A DNA stretch of 64,000 nucleotides, taken from Castanea sativa (lineage: Eukaryota > Streptophyta > Magnoliopsida > Fagales > Fagaceae). Position 1 is the stretch's first letter. Each line of letters starts with the position of its first letter. Of the stretch, positions 41,655 to 52,787 are shown piece after piece. The notes beneath the pieces were generated by a model. It was given only the letters and a program-made list of their open reading frames with translations. It did not search any database and was not told the DNA's origin. The position numbers and the translations under genes are program-made. Where the stretch lies: assembly GCF_040712315.1 (NCBI RefSeq), contig NC_134024.1, forward strand, positions 27,891,158 through 27,955,157. The letters run 5' to 3'.

Positions 41655-44501
41655 ATGAGTGCTATATGTTGGAATTGTCGAGGGCTTGGAAACCCTCGAA
41701 CAGTTGGCATTCTCCAGAAAGTAGTTTTGGAGGAAGATCCCACCTTGGTTTTCCTTTGAAACCAAGTTTAATGTTGCAAAGGCTAAGATTAAGCGTAAGT
41801 TGGAAAGAAGACAAGGCATGATTGTCCCTAGTGTTCACGGGTGTAGGGGTTTGGCTCTTTTTATGGAAGGATTCTTTGTTGGTGGAGGTGCAGACATACT
41901 CTCCTAGACACATAGATGCAATTATTACAAAGGATGATGATAATAAGAAATAGAGATTCACCGGGTTTTATGGCCATCCTGAAACCAGCAAAAGAGAAGA
42001 GTCATGGAAGTTGTTAGTGAACTTGAGCACAAGGAGTGATCTCCCATGGGTTTGCACGGGAGATTTCAATGAGATCATTCATAAGGGAGAGAAGGTAGGA
42101 GGTGGTGAGAGACCTGAATGGCAGATAAGGGCATTTTCTTCTACTATTAATAGAAGTAAACTTAGAGACATGGGCTTTATGGGTCTGGAATTCATTTGGA
42201 GTAGGTGGTTAGGTGCACGTGGTTGGGTTCGTGAGAGATTAGACCAAGCTTTGGTCTTAATAAATTGGGCTTCTTTGTTTCCTCAAGTAACACTCTACGT
42301 ACAATGCGGTCACTTGCTCATTAGACTAGAACATGTTGATTCTTAAAGCTTTTCCACCTAAAAGTAGAAACAAAAGAATACATGGATTGTTTAGGTTTGA
42401 AGCAATGTGAATTAAGGAGGGTGAATGTGATAGTGTAATGGAAGAAGCTTGGGAGAGAGGCAGAATTTTAGGGGGTCAAAACTAGTTTGGGAGTTGCATG
42501 GAGGAGTGCTAAACCTCTTTGCAAACCTAGAACAACACCACTTTTGGCCATGTCGGCCGAAAAATAGCATCACTTAATAAGAAGCTTCAATGGCTTAAGT
42601 GCTTACCAGGGGGTGGGGCCAACATGGAAGAGATACACTCTACAAAGGTGGAGCTTAACAAGATGCTTATGGCTAAGGAAGAGATGTGGAAGCAGCAGTC
42701 AAGGAATTGTTGGCTAAAATCAGGGGATAGCAACACCTCTTTCTTCCATGAGAAAGCTTCAAAAAGGCACGAATGTAAGACCATTACCAGGTTACTAGGC
42801 TCTCATGGTAATTGGCAGGATGAGGAAGATTTCATGGGCCATATTTTTGTAGATTATTTCCAAGAGCTTTTTACATCTTCATGCCCAACAGTTAGTGAAG
42901 AATTGTTGGAGGCTATACATCCTAAAGTTACTAACAGAATGAAAAAGGTTTTATTGCAGGAGTTTTGGGTAACTGAGGTTGAGAAAGCTCTTGAGCAGAT
43001 GCATCCATTGAAGGCGCCAGGTCCTAATGGTATGCCTCCTTTGTTTTTTCAACATTATTGGCCTACTGTAAATTCTGTTGTCATACAAACTATAGTAGAC
43101 TTTCTTAATCATGGTGTAGGCCCCCTAAATTTCATGAAACCCACATTGTACTCATTCCAAAGACTAAGAATCCATCTAGAGTCATTGATTACAGACCTAT
43201 AAGTTTGCGTAATGTGGCATATAAGCTTGCTTCCAAGGTAATGGCTAACCAAATGAAGGCTGTTTTGAAGGATATTGTATGTGAAAACCAAAGTGCTTTT
43301 GTGTCAAAGAGGCACATCACAAACAATGTTCTAGTGGCCCATGAATTAATGAATCATATCAACAGGAAGAGGAAAGGCAAAGTTGGAGAGATGGCATTGA
43401 AGCTTGACATGAGCAAGGCTTATGACTGAGTGGAATGGAGGTGCTTGCAAAAAATAATGGAGAAGCTTGGGTTTCATGAGAGGTGGATTAGTATTGTGAC
43501 GGCATGTGTGTCCTCTGTTAGATATGCTATTAGACTCAATGGCCAACCTTGTGGTATGATCGCTGAAGGGTTTTCGGCATTGCTGCATTAGGCAATGCAG
43601 AGGAATGACTTGAAAGGATTGGCTGCCTCGGCTAAGGGACCAAAAATTTCACACTTATTCTTTACTGATGATAGCTTTATATTTTGTCCAGCGACAGAGA
43701 AGGAAGGGGCTGAAGTATAAAGAATTTTGCAAGTCTATGAGTCCTTTTTAGGACAACAACTAAATAGAAACAAGATGGCATTCTTCTTCAGTAGCAATAC
43801 TCCCACACGTACACAGGAAGCCATCAAGTCCATTTTTGGTGCTCAAGTCATCAAACCTCATGAATCCAATCTAGGATTGCCCTCATTAATTGGGAAGTCA
43901 AAGAAGAACACATTTGTCCAGTTGAAACAAAAACTAGCATCCAAGCTTACAGGTTGGAAGTAAAAGTGTCTGTCAAATGTGGGTAAGGTAGTGTTGATTA
44001 AGGTGGTTGTACAAGCTGTCCCTTCTTACACGATGAGCTGTTTCAGGCTCCTAAATGCTTTGTGTGATAAGATAACTGGAATGGTGAGGCAATTTTGGTG
44101 GGGGCAAGTGAAGAATGAGAAGAAGGTAGCTTGGATAAGCTGGGATAAAATGTGTTTACCGAAGGATAAGGGATGGATGAGTTTTAGAGACTTGAAGTCC
44201 TTCAATCTTGCTCTATTAGCTAAACAAGGTTGGAGACTTGAAACTAATTCTTCTTCCCTCTTTTCTTGGGTCTATAAGGCTAAGTACTTCCCTAATGTGG
44301 ACTTTGTGGATGCTGAGTTAGGCAAGAAAGCTTCATTTGCTTAGCAGAGCATAATGGCAGCCCAACACCTTGTCAAGCGAGGCTTGAGATGGCAGGTAGG
44401 AGATGGATGTAGTATACGGGTCCAGCAAGATCAATGGCTCCCTACCCGTAGCACTTATAGGGTATTTACTCCTAAAAGGCATGGGACTCATGTTAACATG
44501 A
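41655..44501 (+). pseudogene. LINE B ORF2, endonuclease and reverse transcriptase
   Basis: ORF2 probably starts at 41655 (MSAICWNCRGLGNPRTVG), the usual N-terminus of the plant LINE endonuclease. VCTGDFNEI follows at about 42053. Reverse transcriptase motifs are ALEQMHPLKAPGPNGMP (about 42990), SAFVSKRHITNNVL (about 43290), MALKLDMSKAYD (43391), FTDD at 43661-43672 (both active-site Asp present), LSNVGKVVLIKVVVQAVPSY (about 43975), RQFWWGQV and SFNLALLAKQGWRL. The frame is broken by stops (for example after SKAYD at 43427) and shifts. The sequence is cut at 44501 by a solo LTR and continues at 52783. Confidence 0.87.
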
Positions 44502-45515
44502 TGTAGACACTCGATTTTACACCCACGATTTAATCAAGGAAGATTACTAGAAGGACCATCCATGTACCCCCAAAAATCATGATTACATTACATGCATTGC
44601 ATATGATAAAAATGATCTTGAAATTCTAATGGTCACAACGGAGTATCCGATTTCCAAATCAGGCCGTCGGATCAAAAGATATCACATAATCAAGTTCGCA
44701 CAGTCAGCATGCATTGTGTCTATGTAGAGTCAATCACACATGATTAATTTAAATTAATTCTGATTGGCTAAGCAATTAAAATTAATTAAATAATTTTGTG
44801 ATTGGTTGACAATTAGTGTCTAAAATAGGATCATTTGCATAGGAATAATAGGGATAATTGGATAACAATAAAATTATGGATAATCTGAACTTTATCAATA
44901 TTTATTTTAAGGTATTTATCTACAAGATAATTCTTCCTAAAAAGACCTAAATTATCCAGAAAAGAGATAAAAATCTTAGAATACGGATTGAAAACACGTC
45001 TAAGTGCAAGGATCGGCTCAAGGAAACCTAAAGAAGGAGTCCAAAATGTACCCAAATACAAAAATGCGATCAGCACCCAATATTACCATTTGGCACTTTT
45101 GGAGTGCTAATTGGCACTTTAAAAGTGCCAAATTGCACTTTTTGGATTTGGCTAAACTCTCTTCGGGTGCCAATAAGGCACACCTATTTTGACTTTTTCG
45201 CAGAAAGACGCATCCCGATTTGGTCTAACTCTACCCGTCGTTGCTTATTTTTTAAGTATTCTAGTCTCTATAAATAGAGACTGAATCTCAAAATTCAGCA
45301 GATTCTTTGATGCTCAAGGAGAGACACCTTTTCACACTCTCAAATTCCTCACCCCCCCCCCCCTTTTTTGATATTCTCTCTTAAACTAAGGTTTTTAGGT
45401 TTCAAAGATAATTGAATAAATTTCTTTGAACCCTAAAACATCCTCTCAAGAAGAAGAGCGCTCCATGCAAGAGGTTGTCTCTTAACCCCTTTTCCTTATG
45501 CTTCTCTTTTGGGAT

Positions 45516-46598
45516 TGAAAGCTCGGATTTGTGTTAAAACACAAGAGCTGTTCAGACCCCAAATTAAAAGATTATGGTTCAGTTGATTTTACTCTTACTT
45601 AAACTAAGTGTAGAATAAAGTAAATGCAAGCGAACAAACAATAAAACTACTCTAAGCCATATTCATCATATAACAGCAATAAAATGAAGACTAAAAGAGT
45701 AGGGAAGAGATATGCAACCACAAGATAACACCAAGACGTGTTATAGAAGAGGAAACTGAAGAACTCGGCAAAAAACCTCTCCGCCCGTCCTCCAAGTGGT
45801 AAATCGATCCACTAGACAATAAGTTGAGATACACGAATAACAAGAGACCCTTTAAGCCTAATTTACCCAATGCACCTAAGTCCTCCAAGCTCCTACTCCA
45901 ACAAAACTTCTCGGCACCGTGTCTTGTCTAGCTTTTCGGATCCCGCAATACGCTCGATTACATCCGCCAAGCCTCATCGGCTTCTTTTGGCAAATCCCCA
46001 AAGTTTCCCAAGCTTCAAAACACTCACTAAACTTTGAAAATGTGTGGGTTGTGTTTGGGTACAAATCTCCTCTTAAAGTATGACAATGAGAGAAGGAAGG
46101 AAAAGAGGCTAAAATAATTTCTCACTAACGATGAGTAGCTCTCTCTCTAAAAAATGGGTGTGTTTGTGTGTGTTGTAGAAAACCTATCTAGGGTTTTTAT
46201 CCCTGAATGGCCTCTCATACTTTTGTGGATAATGAGGGTATATATAGTATGGGTGAAGGGTAAGAAAGTCACACAATAAAAACCCTCCAGGCAGAATGTT
46301 TTGCGAGTATCTCGCAGGATGGCCTTACCCACGAGACACTCGCAAAATCCTCTAGGCTGGCATGACTCTACAGCTTCCAGCATGTGCTTCTCACATGGCT
46401 CTTTCGTGGGTTAGCTTCTTGCGAGCTTCTCACGAAATCCACTTGTTCTTCAATTCATGTTCGATTCTTCACCAACTTAATACTAAACTCAATAGAATAA
46501 AATATCACAAAATACAAGGAACAAAATTAAAGCAATTACAACACTTTTGGCATGGAATAAAGCCAACATAAAACATAGTTGTAAATCACAACTTTACA
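45516..46598 (-). repeat. 3-prime LTR of the gag-only element
   Basis: The 1,083-bp LTR ends in TG..CA form. It contains the segment around 45580-45675 that is missing from the other LTR. Confidence 0.88.
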
Positions 46599-49338
46599 AT
46601 CTCTCCCTTTTGCTATTCCATGACAAAACACCCTATAACAGACTCTAGACTTAATCGTGAGTTTGGGAACAATGGCAAAATTCACTCACACCAAAATCTA
46701 AAACCTGTGATGAACTTAGAACATATGTACCTGTAACCTAAAACACTTGCACAAAACGCATTAGACCCTCAAGGTAAATCAAGTGATAAAAGGACAAGTA
46801 TAATGTAACAAGTAAATTGCGATCAAGTAAACATGATGTGAAACATGTGAGCAACTTGATCATATACCAAAACAGTCATATATAAATGACTACAATGATC
46901 ACATAATAAAGCAAATGATCATCCGAACATGCAACCAATAAAGCACAATAGCATAAGGATGTATGCATGTCCAACACACAAACATGATGCAATAGGAGCA
47001 ACAAAGCATAGATACTAAATATAACTCAAAGCAACATAAAACAACGAGAAAACAAGCATAAAGTAAAACAAGGTAAACCAAGGTTTTCTCATAAAAGTTG
47101 TCTTTTCCCCCTTGGTATATGCATCTCCCCTATGGCTTTCTCCTCCTACGAATGTGCACGAGATAGAATTTCTCCACCTAAGAATATGCACATGAGTCAT
47201 ATAGAAATAATGAAACACATCAGTGTACACTCTAGTATACTCTCCCCCTTTTTGTCACGAATAGACAAATGAATTAAGAGAAAGAAGGGAAAGAAAAGAG
47301 AATATGAACAAGGGTAAAAGATGATGCATGAGGGGTGCAAGATGAATGAGAAAATGAAGCTCAAATGAAAGACAAAAACAAAGAATGCTACAAAGCATAA
47401 AGTAAACATGACATGCTAAGGATGATGAAACAAGGTATAGACCAAGGCATGACATAAACACAAGAACATGTTATATGTGATAAAAGGTCTAAAAAGACTT
47501 AACTAGCATGAGTGAATGCAAAACGTGTCAAGTGTTAGAGTGTGTGCAGAAAAGTGTATCTAGTGTGCATGTGAGATGCATGACCAATGCATGAGCAAGC
47601 ACTTACGGAAAAAAAGTGTGTAAAACAGACAACCAAAGATCAAAACATGACAAACATGCATAATTATGGTAACCCCCAAAATTTGGTACTCATCAGAGAG
47701 TCCAATACAACAACAAAATGCCATTTGGGCATGTTATCAAACACATAGAGTACACACACACCACATGTATGTTAAACAATGCATAAGCATATGAAAAGTT
47801 TGCCTAAATACATGTTATTTTTGCCACAAGGGGTCAACATCCCAAAGCAAATCAACATTTAAAACAAAAGCCAATCAAAAAGATTGACAAAAATTAAGTT
47901 TTTCAATCCTCATTTGAGAAAATCTCAACTATGAACATAAAACCCCTAAAAACATAATCTAAGGGTCAAAATCAATGAAAAAAGTTGAAGATTACGTTAT
48001 AAATGCTTATAGAATGTAAAACACTTGAAATTAGTTGGGTTTTAATGTTGAAGCATTAAAATAGGGGTTTGGGAGAAGATGGGAGATGTTTCAAACAAAT
48101 GTCCCACAACATGCCCTTTAAATAGCTGATTTGCAAATTTTCGCTAGTATTTCGCTGGTAACTCGCTTGAAGACCTTACCTACGAAATAGTCACGAAACT
48201 CTCTGTCCAAAGTTGAAAAAACTTGAGAATTAGACTATTTAACTTGTGACTTTACACATGAAATAAGTCACAAAAACACCCAGAAAACATGCTTTTCACA
48301 CAAAAACAACTTTAAAAACCGTGAAAAACATGGGTGATACAAATCATTTCCAAAAGCAAACAAAAAGAACAAAAGTCTTTTTGGTTTGATTCACATATGG
48401 TTGAGCACACACACATCACATTTGAACATATATAAACACACAAATGAAATAGGCATTCATTGAACATCAAACTTGTGTGTTATGTGTGTGGATCAAGTGT
48501 GGAATAGTCCTTAGTTTAGAGTGAAGCTTCAATGATCAATTCAGTTAAGTCATACACAACTAATACTAAGTCAAGTGATCTATCTCAATTATAGAAATAA
48601 ATATATATGACCTCCCACAAGAGAATGATCACAAATCTTTGAAGCTTTTTCTTTTTAGCTTCTTTCAACTTATAACTTTTGATCATTTAAGAAAAATACA
48701 TCTCATTTTGAGATCAATACCTGAAGTTTTTTATATTTCAATTTTGAGATTAAGCCTTTGGCTTTTTGAGGCACCATACATTTCAATACAAGTCGTTTTC
48801 CCTTTTTTCTAGTCAAATATTAGCATGTGCGACGGCTTTTGCAACTTATTATCTCTTTTTGAGATTTCACATTTGAGAGCTATAAGGCAAAAACATAAAA
48901 AGTAGGAAGATATATAGGCAAAAGTCTATGCATGTGTCAAAATCAACAAGACTATTTGCTAATCATTCATGACAAGCTTGAAGATCGATTTACAACAATC
49001 ACATATAAATTTCTAGATTTTTCTCACAAAGATAGATGTGCATACATAACAAGCTAAGCTTGTAAATGCACTATGCCATTAGTACGAAGGTACTAGGCTA
49101 AACTCACATGTGAAATGTGCTCAAACATATATGATCAAACTTTTTGAATTTTTCACTTTTTATGTGTTTTTTGGATTTTTACTCACACAAAAACAAAAAC
49201 AAAAAAGTAAGATCAAAAACAAAAACAATGCATACAAATAAATGCAAGAGGTACAAAATGCATGAAAATATGACAATCAATGCATGAAAGGTCCTACAAA
49301 GATCAAAAGAATTAGATCAAGGACCAAAAGAGAAAAGC
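46599..49338 (-). other. Non-coding internal region of the gag-only element
   Basis: This is 2.7 kb of A-rich, repetitive-feeling DNA (many ACATG, CAAAT and AACAAG words) between gag and the 3-prime LTR, where pol would be expected. I found no pol motif on either strand. It may be filler that packages the RNA to a usable length. Confidence 0.7.
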
Positions 49339-50385
49339 TCAACCATAGGAACCCTTCCTCATCCAAACGGAACGATTGTTTGGAATGAATGTCTCATGAG
49401 AAGTGAGACGAGGGTTAGGAAAATGAGAACCGAAAATGCACATCGACAAGGAGGTAAGAACATTAAAAACTTTTTCCAACAACTTACCATTTTCCCCCAA
49501 ATCTGGTTTTGCTTTTATAGCACAACTTCCGAAAAGCTCAAATTTCTCTTTTCTTTTGATTCTTTTAAGAGCTTGAAACTTAGAGCAATGAGATCTTAAA
49601 TGACCAAAAGCACTACAATGGTGACAAACGATGGATTTAGGTCGACTAGGCTTTTTAGAGAGGGATCTAGTAACATGATTTTGTTCTTTCTTCAACATGA
49701 AACATTGAGGTCTTATATGACCGATCACACCGCAATGGTGGCAAGTAGGAACAAACTTAGATCCACTTAAAACCTTCGGATGAGACCTAAACGAAGGCTT
49801 AGGCTTAAGAGTCTTTCTCTCCACTTTTTGGTTTCTTTTATGTGGAGGAATGTGCATTGATTTGTCTTTAGAGATGGAACTCACACTAGGCACAAAATCA
49901 GGTACCACAACATGATTGCAACAAAGAATTTCTTCATTTTTAGCAATAGGTTCAGCAGTCAAACACTTGGCATGCATCTTAAGAGATTCATTTTCACATT
50001 TAAGATCATCAATTAGTTTGTTAGACAAAATAAGTTTAGCATCCAAGTCCATATTCAAACATTCAAACTCCTTTAGTTTTTCAAGAGAATGTTCAGTAAG
50101 TTTCTTATACTTGTTAACCAATTTGTTGGATTCATTAAGCTTAGCAATCAAATCACCGTTTTCACAAATGAACTTGCTCAAATTCTCATGAAAATTCTTT
50201 GCATTTTTCTTCAAGAGTTTGACATTTTGAATTTTAACAACACCCACAGATTCATGTAACATGTCATCACAATTATGAGGATTAACACTCATAGAGGCAT
50301 TTTCATAAACACATGGCATGTTACACTCAACAACATCCATAGAAGTATACAAAACACTATCCATGGCAAAACACTCAAGGATCAA
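49339..50385 (-). CDS. Gag-like protein with two zinc knuckles
   Basis: A 348-codon open frame has no internal stop. The N-terminal two thirds form a coiled-coil-like region with repeated L-N-E/K patterns (LSKFICENGDLIAKL, LNMDLDAKLILSNKL). This is followed by two CCHC zinc knuckles, CHHCGVIGHIRPQC (about 49702-49743) and CHHCSAFGHLRSHC (about 49585-49626), each C-x2-C-x4-H-x4-C. Basic stretches lie between them. This is the layout of the C-terminal part of copia-type gag proteins. The preserved frame, in an element with no pol, suggests the protein was useful for its spread. The start at 50385 is 53 bases from the 5-prime LTR. The end runs to 49339 without a frame break. Confidence 0.78.
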   Translation of the reverse strand: MILECFAMDSVLYTSMDVVECNMPCVYENASMSVNPHNCDDMLHESVGVVKIQNVKLLKKNAKNFHENLSKFICENGDLIAKLNESNKLVNKYKKLTEHSLEKLKEFECLNMDLDAKLILSNKLIDDLKCENESLKMHAKCLTAEPIAKNEEILCCNHVVVPDFVPSVSSISKDKSMHIPPHKRNQKVERKTLKPKPSFRSHPKVLSGSKFVPTCHHCGVIGHIRPQCFMLKKEQNHVTRSLSKKPSRPKSIVCHHCSAFGHLRSHCSKFQALKRIKRKEKFELFGSCAIKAKPDLGENGKLLEKVFNVLTSLSMCIFGSHFPNPRLTSHETFIPNNRSVWMRKGSYG

Positions 50386-50425
50386 GGATCACACTTAGGT
50401 AATTAAACCAATACAAGTGTACCCA

Positions 50426-50436
50426 CTCTGATACCA
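50426..50436 (-). promoter_or_regulatory. Primer-binding site (tRNA-iMet type)
   Basis: On the element strand TGGTATCAGAG follows the LTR after two bases. This is the standard initiator-Met tRNA primer site of plant LTR retrotransposons. Confidence 0.88.
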
Positions 50437-50438
50437 AT

Positions 50439-51429
50439 TGAAAGATCAGATTTGTGTTAAAAGACAAGAGCTATTCAAACCCCAAATTAAAAGATTACGG
50501 TTCGGTTGATTTTACAGCAGTTAAATGGAGACTAAAAGAGTAGGGAAGAGAGATGCAAATACAAGATAACACTAAGACGTGTTATCGAAGAGGAAACCGA
50601 AGAACTTGGTGAAAAACCTCTCCGCCGCCCTCCAATCGGTAGATCGATCCATTAGATAATAAGTTGGGATACATGAATAGAAAAAGACCCTCCAAGTCTA
50701 ATCTACCCAATGCACCTAAGTCCTCCAAGCTCCTACTCCAACAAGGCTTCTCAGAATCGTGTCTTGTCTAGCTTTCCAGATCTCGCAATACGCCCGATTG
50801 CATCCGCCAAGCCTCACTTCTTTTGACAAATCCCCAAAACTTCTCAAGCTCCAAAACGATCACTACACCCTGAAAAGGTGTAGGTTGTATTTAGGTACAA
50901 ATCTTCTCTTAAGGTATGACAATGGGAGAGGGAATGAGAAGAGCCTACAATAATTTCTCACTAAGGATGAGTAGCTCTCTCTCTAAAAGATGGTGTGTGT
51001 GTGTGTTGTAGAAAATCAATTTAAGGTTTTTCTCTCTAAATAACCTCTCATATTTTGTGGGTAATAAGGGTATACATAGTATGGGTGAAGGGTAAAAATG
51101 TCACACTTAAAAATCCTTCAGGCAAAATGTTTCGCAAGTATCTCACGAGAAGGCCTTACCCACGAGACACTCGTGAAATCCTCCAAACTGGCATAACTCT
51201 TCAGTTTCCAGCATGTGCTTCTCACGTGGCTCTTTCGAGGTTAGCTTTTCGTAAACTTCTCGTGAAATCCACTTATTTTTCAATTCATACTCAATTCTTC
51301 ACCAACTTAATACTAAACCCAATGCAATAAAATCCCACAAAATACAAGGAACAAAATTAAAGCAATTGCAATACTTTTTGTCATGAAATAAAGCCAACAT
51401 AAAACATAGTTGTAAATCACAACTTTACA
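50439..51429 (-). repeat. 5-prime LTR of the gag-only element
   Basis: It is 991 bp. Relative to its partner it has a deletion of about 90 bp near 50515. Many scattered substitutions separate the two LTRs. Confidence 0.88.
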
Positions 51430-52787
51430 AGAATGATGCATTTATGTTTTTTTCTTTTTTAGTTTAGTTGTTTCAAATATCCATGATATGAATTGTTAAT
51501 AATTGTTTTATTTGAAGCATGTTCTTGAATCTTTTATTTATGATCTCTTTCTTAATTTCAAAGATCTGAATGTAATCAATTTTTTTTCTCAAAATAAAAA
51601 TGGATTTGCATCTTCCTTAGATGTAGATCTGAATTTTTCTCAAAATAAAAACGGATCTTCATCTTCCTTAGATGTAGATATGAATTTTTCTTAAAATAAA
51701 AACAGATCTGAAAGATGCAGATATGAATTTTTCTTCAAATAAAAACGGATCTATATCTTCCTTAGATGCATATCTGCTTTTTTTTTTTTTTTTTCTTGAA
51801 TCAAAAACTGTTTTGTATCTTCATTAGATACAAATCTGATTTTTTTAACATAGTAGATTTTCAAATAAAGAAAAAGATCATGAATGGTTGTGTTTGTCAT
51901 GTTTGTTTCATTTAATTCATGTAGCATAAATTTATTTCATGAATGAAATCCTCTTCTCAAGCAATTTTTTTTTATTTACTTTTTGCATATATAAAAACAA
52001 ATCTGATTTTTTTGTTAATATACAAATTTGATTTTTTTTATCACAAAACAAATCTGATCTTTTATAAGCCAAAACGATATTTTCTAAGTACTCAAAAACA
52101 GATATGATATTTTTTAAAAAAAATTAAAAGACTTTTTCTTAATTAAATAAAAACATCTGAATTTTCTCTCCAAAAACCACCTTTTTTTTTTTACAACAAA
52201 AACAAATCTAATTTTTTTTATAAACCAAAATCATTTTTTCCTACTTACAAAAATAGATTTGAAATTTTTTAACAAAGAGGAGGATGAATATATAAATAAA
52301 CTTTTGTGATTTAATTTTGTTCTTATGCACAACATGTCATTCATAGCATGTATTAAAAGGGGTACATTAGTCACAAGAGTCTAGAAGACCAGACTCTATT
52401 TGAGCAGAATGGGTGTCTAACACCTTCCCATTCCGTAGCCTAGCCTTCGAATTTAGTGTCTTTGGATAGGTAGACCTAGGTCTTATCTTTGTTTTTATTT
52501 TTGGTAATTTGTAACTAGGACAAAAAGCCATGTATTTTTGGTAGTTTGTAACTAGGACTCAAAGCCATGTAATTTTCAATTTTTTTCAAACATGTGTACT
52601 TTTTTATTCAATCAATGAGAATGGAACAATTCAGTCATGTATATTTGTATTTAGTTTTTTTTTTCTTATTTTTTGTATAAAAAAAAATAAGTGGCGACTC
52701 CACACCACTTACCCAAAAAGAGAGGTGCCCTAAAAAGTACCCAAATCTCTTTTTTAAGGCACCCTTTTGGTGATCTCTCACACATGG

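Larger units (their letters stand above)
45516..51429 (-). mobile_element. Gag-only (non-autonomous) LTR retrotransposon
   Basis: It lies on the minus strand. Its LTRs are 45516-46598 (3-prime) and 50439-51429 (5-prime), which is shorter by about 90 bp because of one deletion. The primer-binding site TGGTATCAGAG (50426-50436) is next to the 5-prime LTR, and a polypurine tract (AAAAGGGAGAGAT, 46599-46611) precedes the 3-prime LTR. The only gene is a gag-like ORF at 49339-50385. The flanks are GGGAT and AGAAT, which could be a decayed duplication. No protease, integrase or reverse transcriptase is present, so it must use enzymes of a partner, probably a copia element. Two solo LTRs of this family are in permease copy A. 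Confidence 0.85.
44502..52782. mobile_element. 2.4-kb solo LTR carrying a nested retrotransposon
   Basis: The left part (44502-45515) begins TGTAGACACTCG. The right part (51430-52782) ends GATCTCTCACACA and includes GTGGCGACTCCAC near its end, typical of some gypsy LTRs. CATGA at 44497-44501 and CATGG at 52783-52787 form a 5-bp duplication with one change. Without the nested 5.9-kb element the LTR is about 2.36 kb and no internal genes are seen, so it is a solo LTR. Repeated 'GATCTGAATTTTTCTCAAAATAAAAA'-like segments at 51570-51760 form a short degenerate tandem repeat. Confidence 0.75.

Noticed and set aside
47015..47461. Minus-strand frames rich in Phe, Leu and Ser between gag and LTR
   Set aside because: They are short, overlapping, without conserved motifs and inside A-rich filler of the gag-only element.
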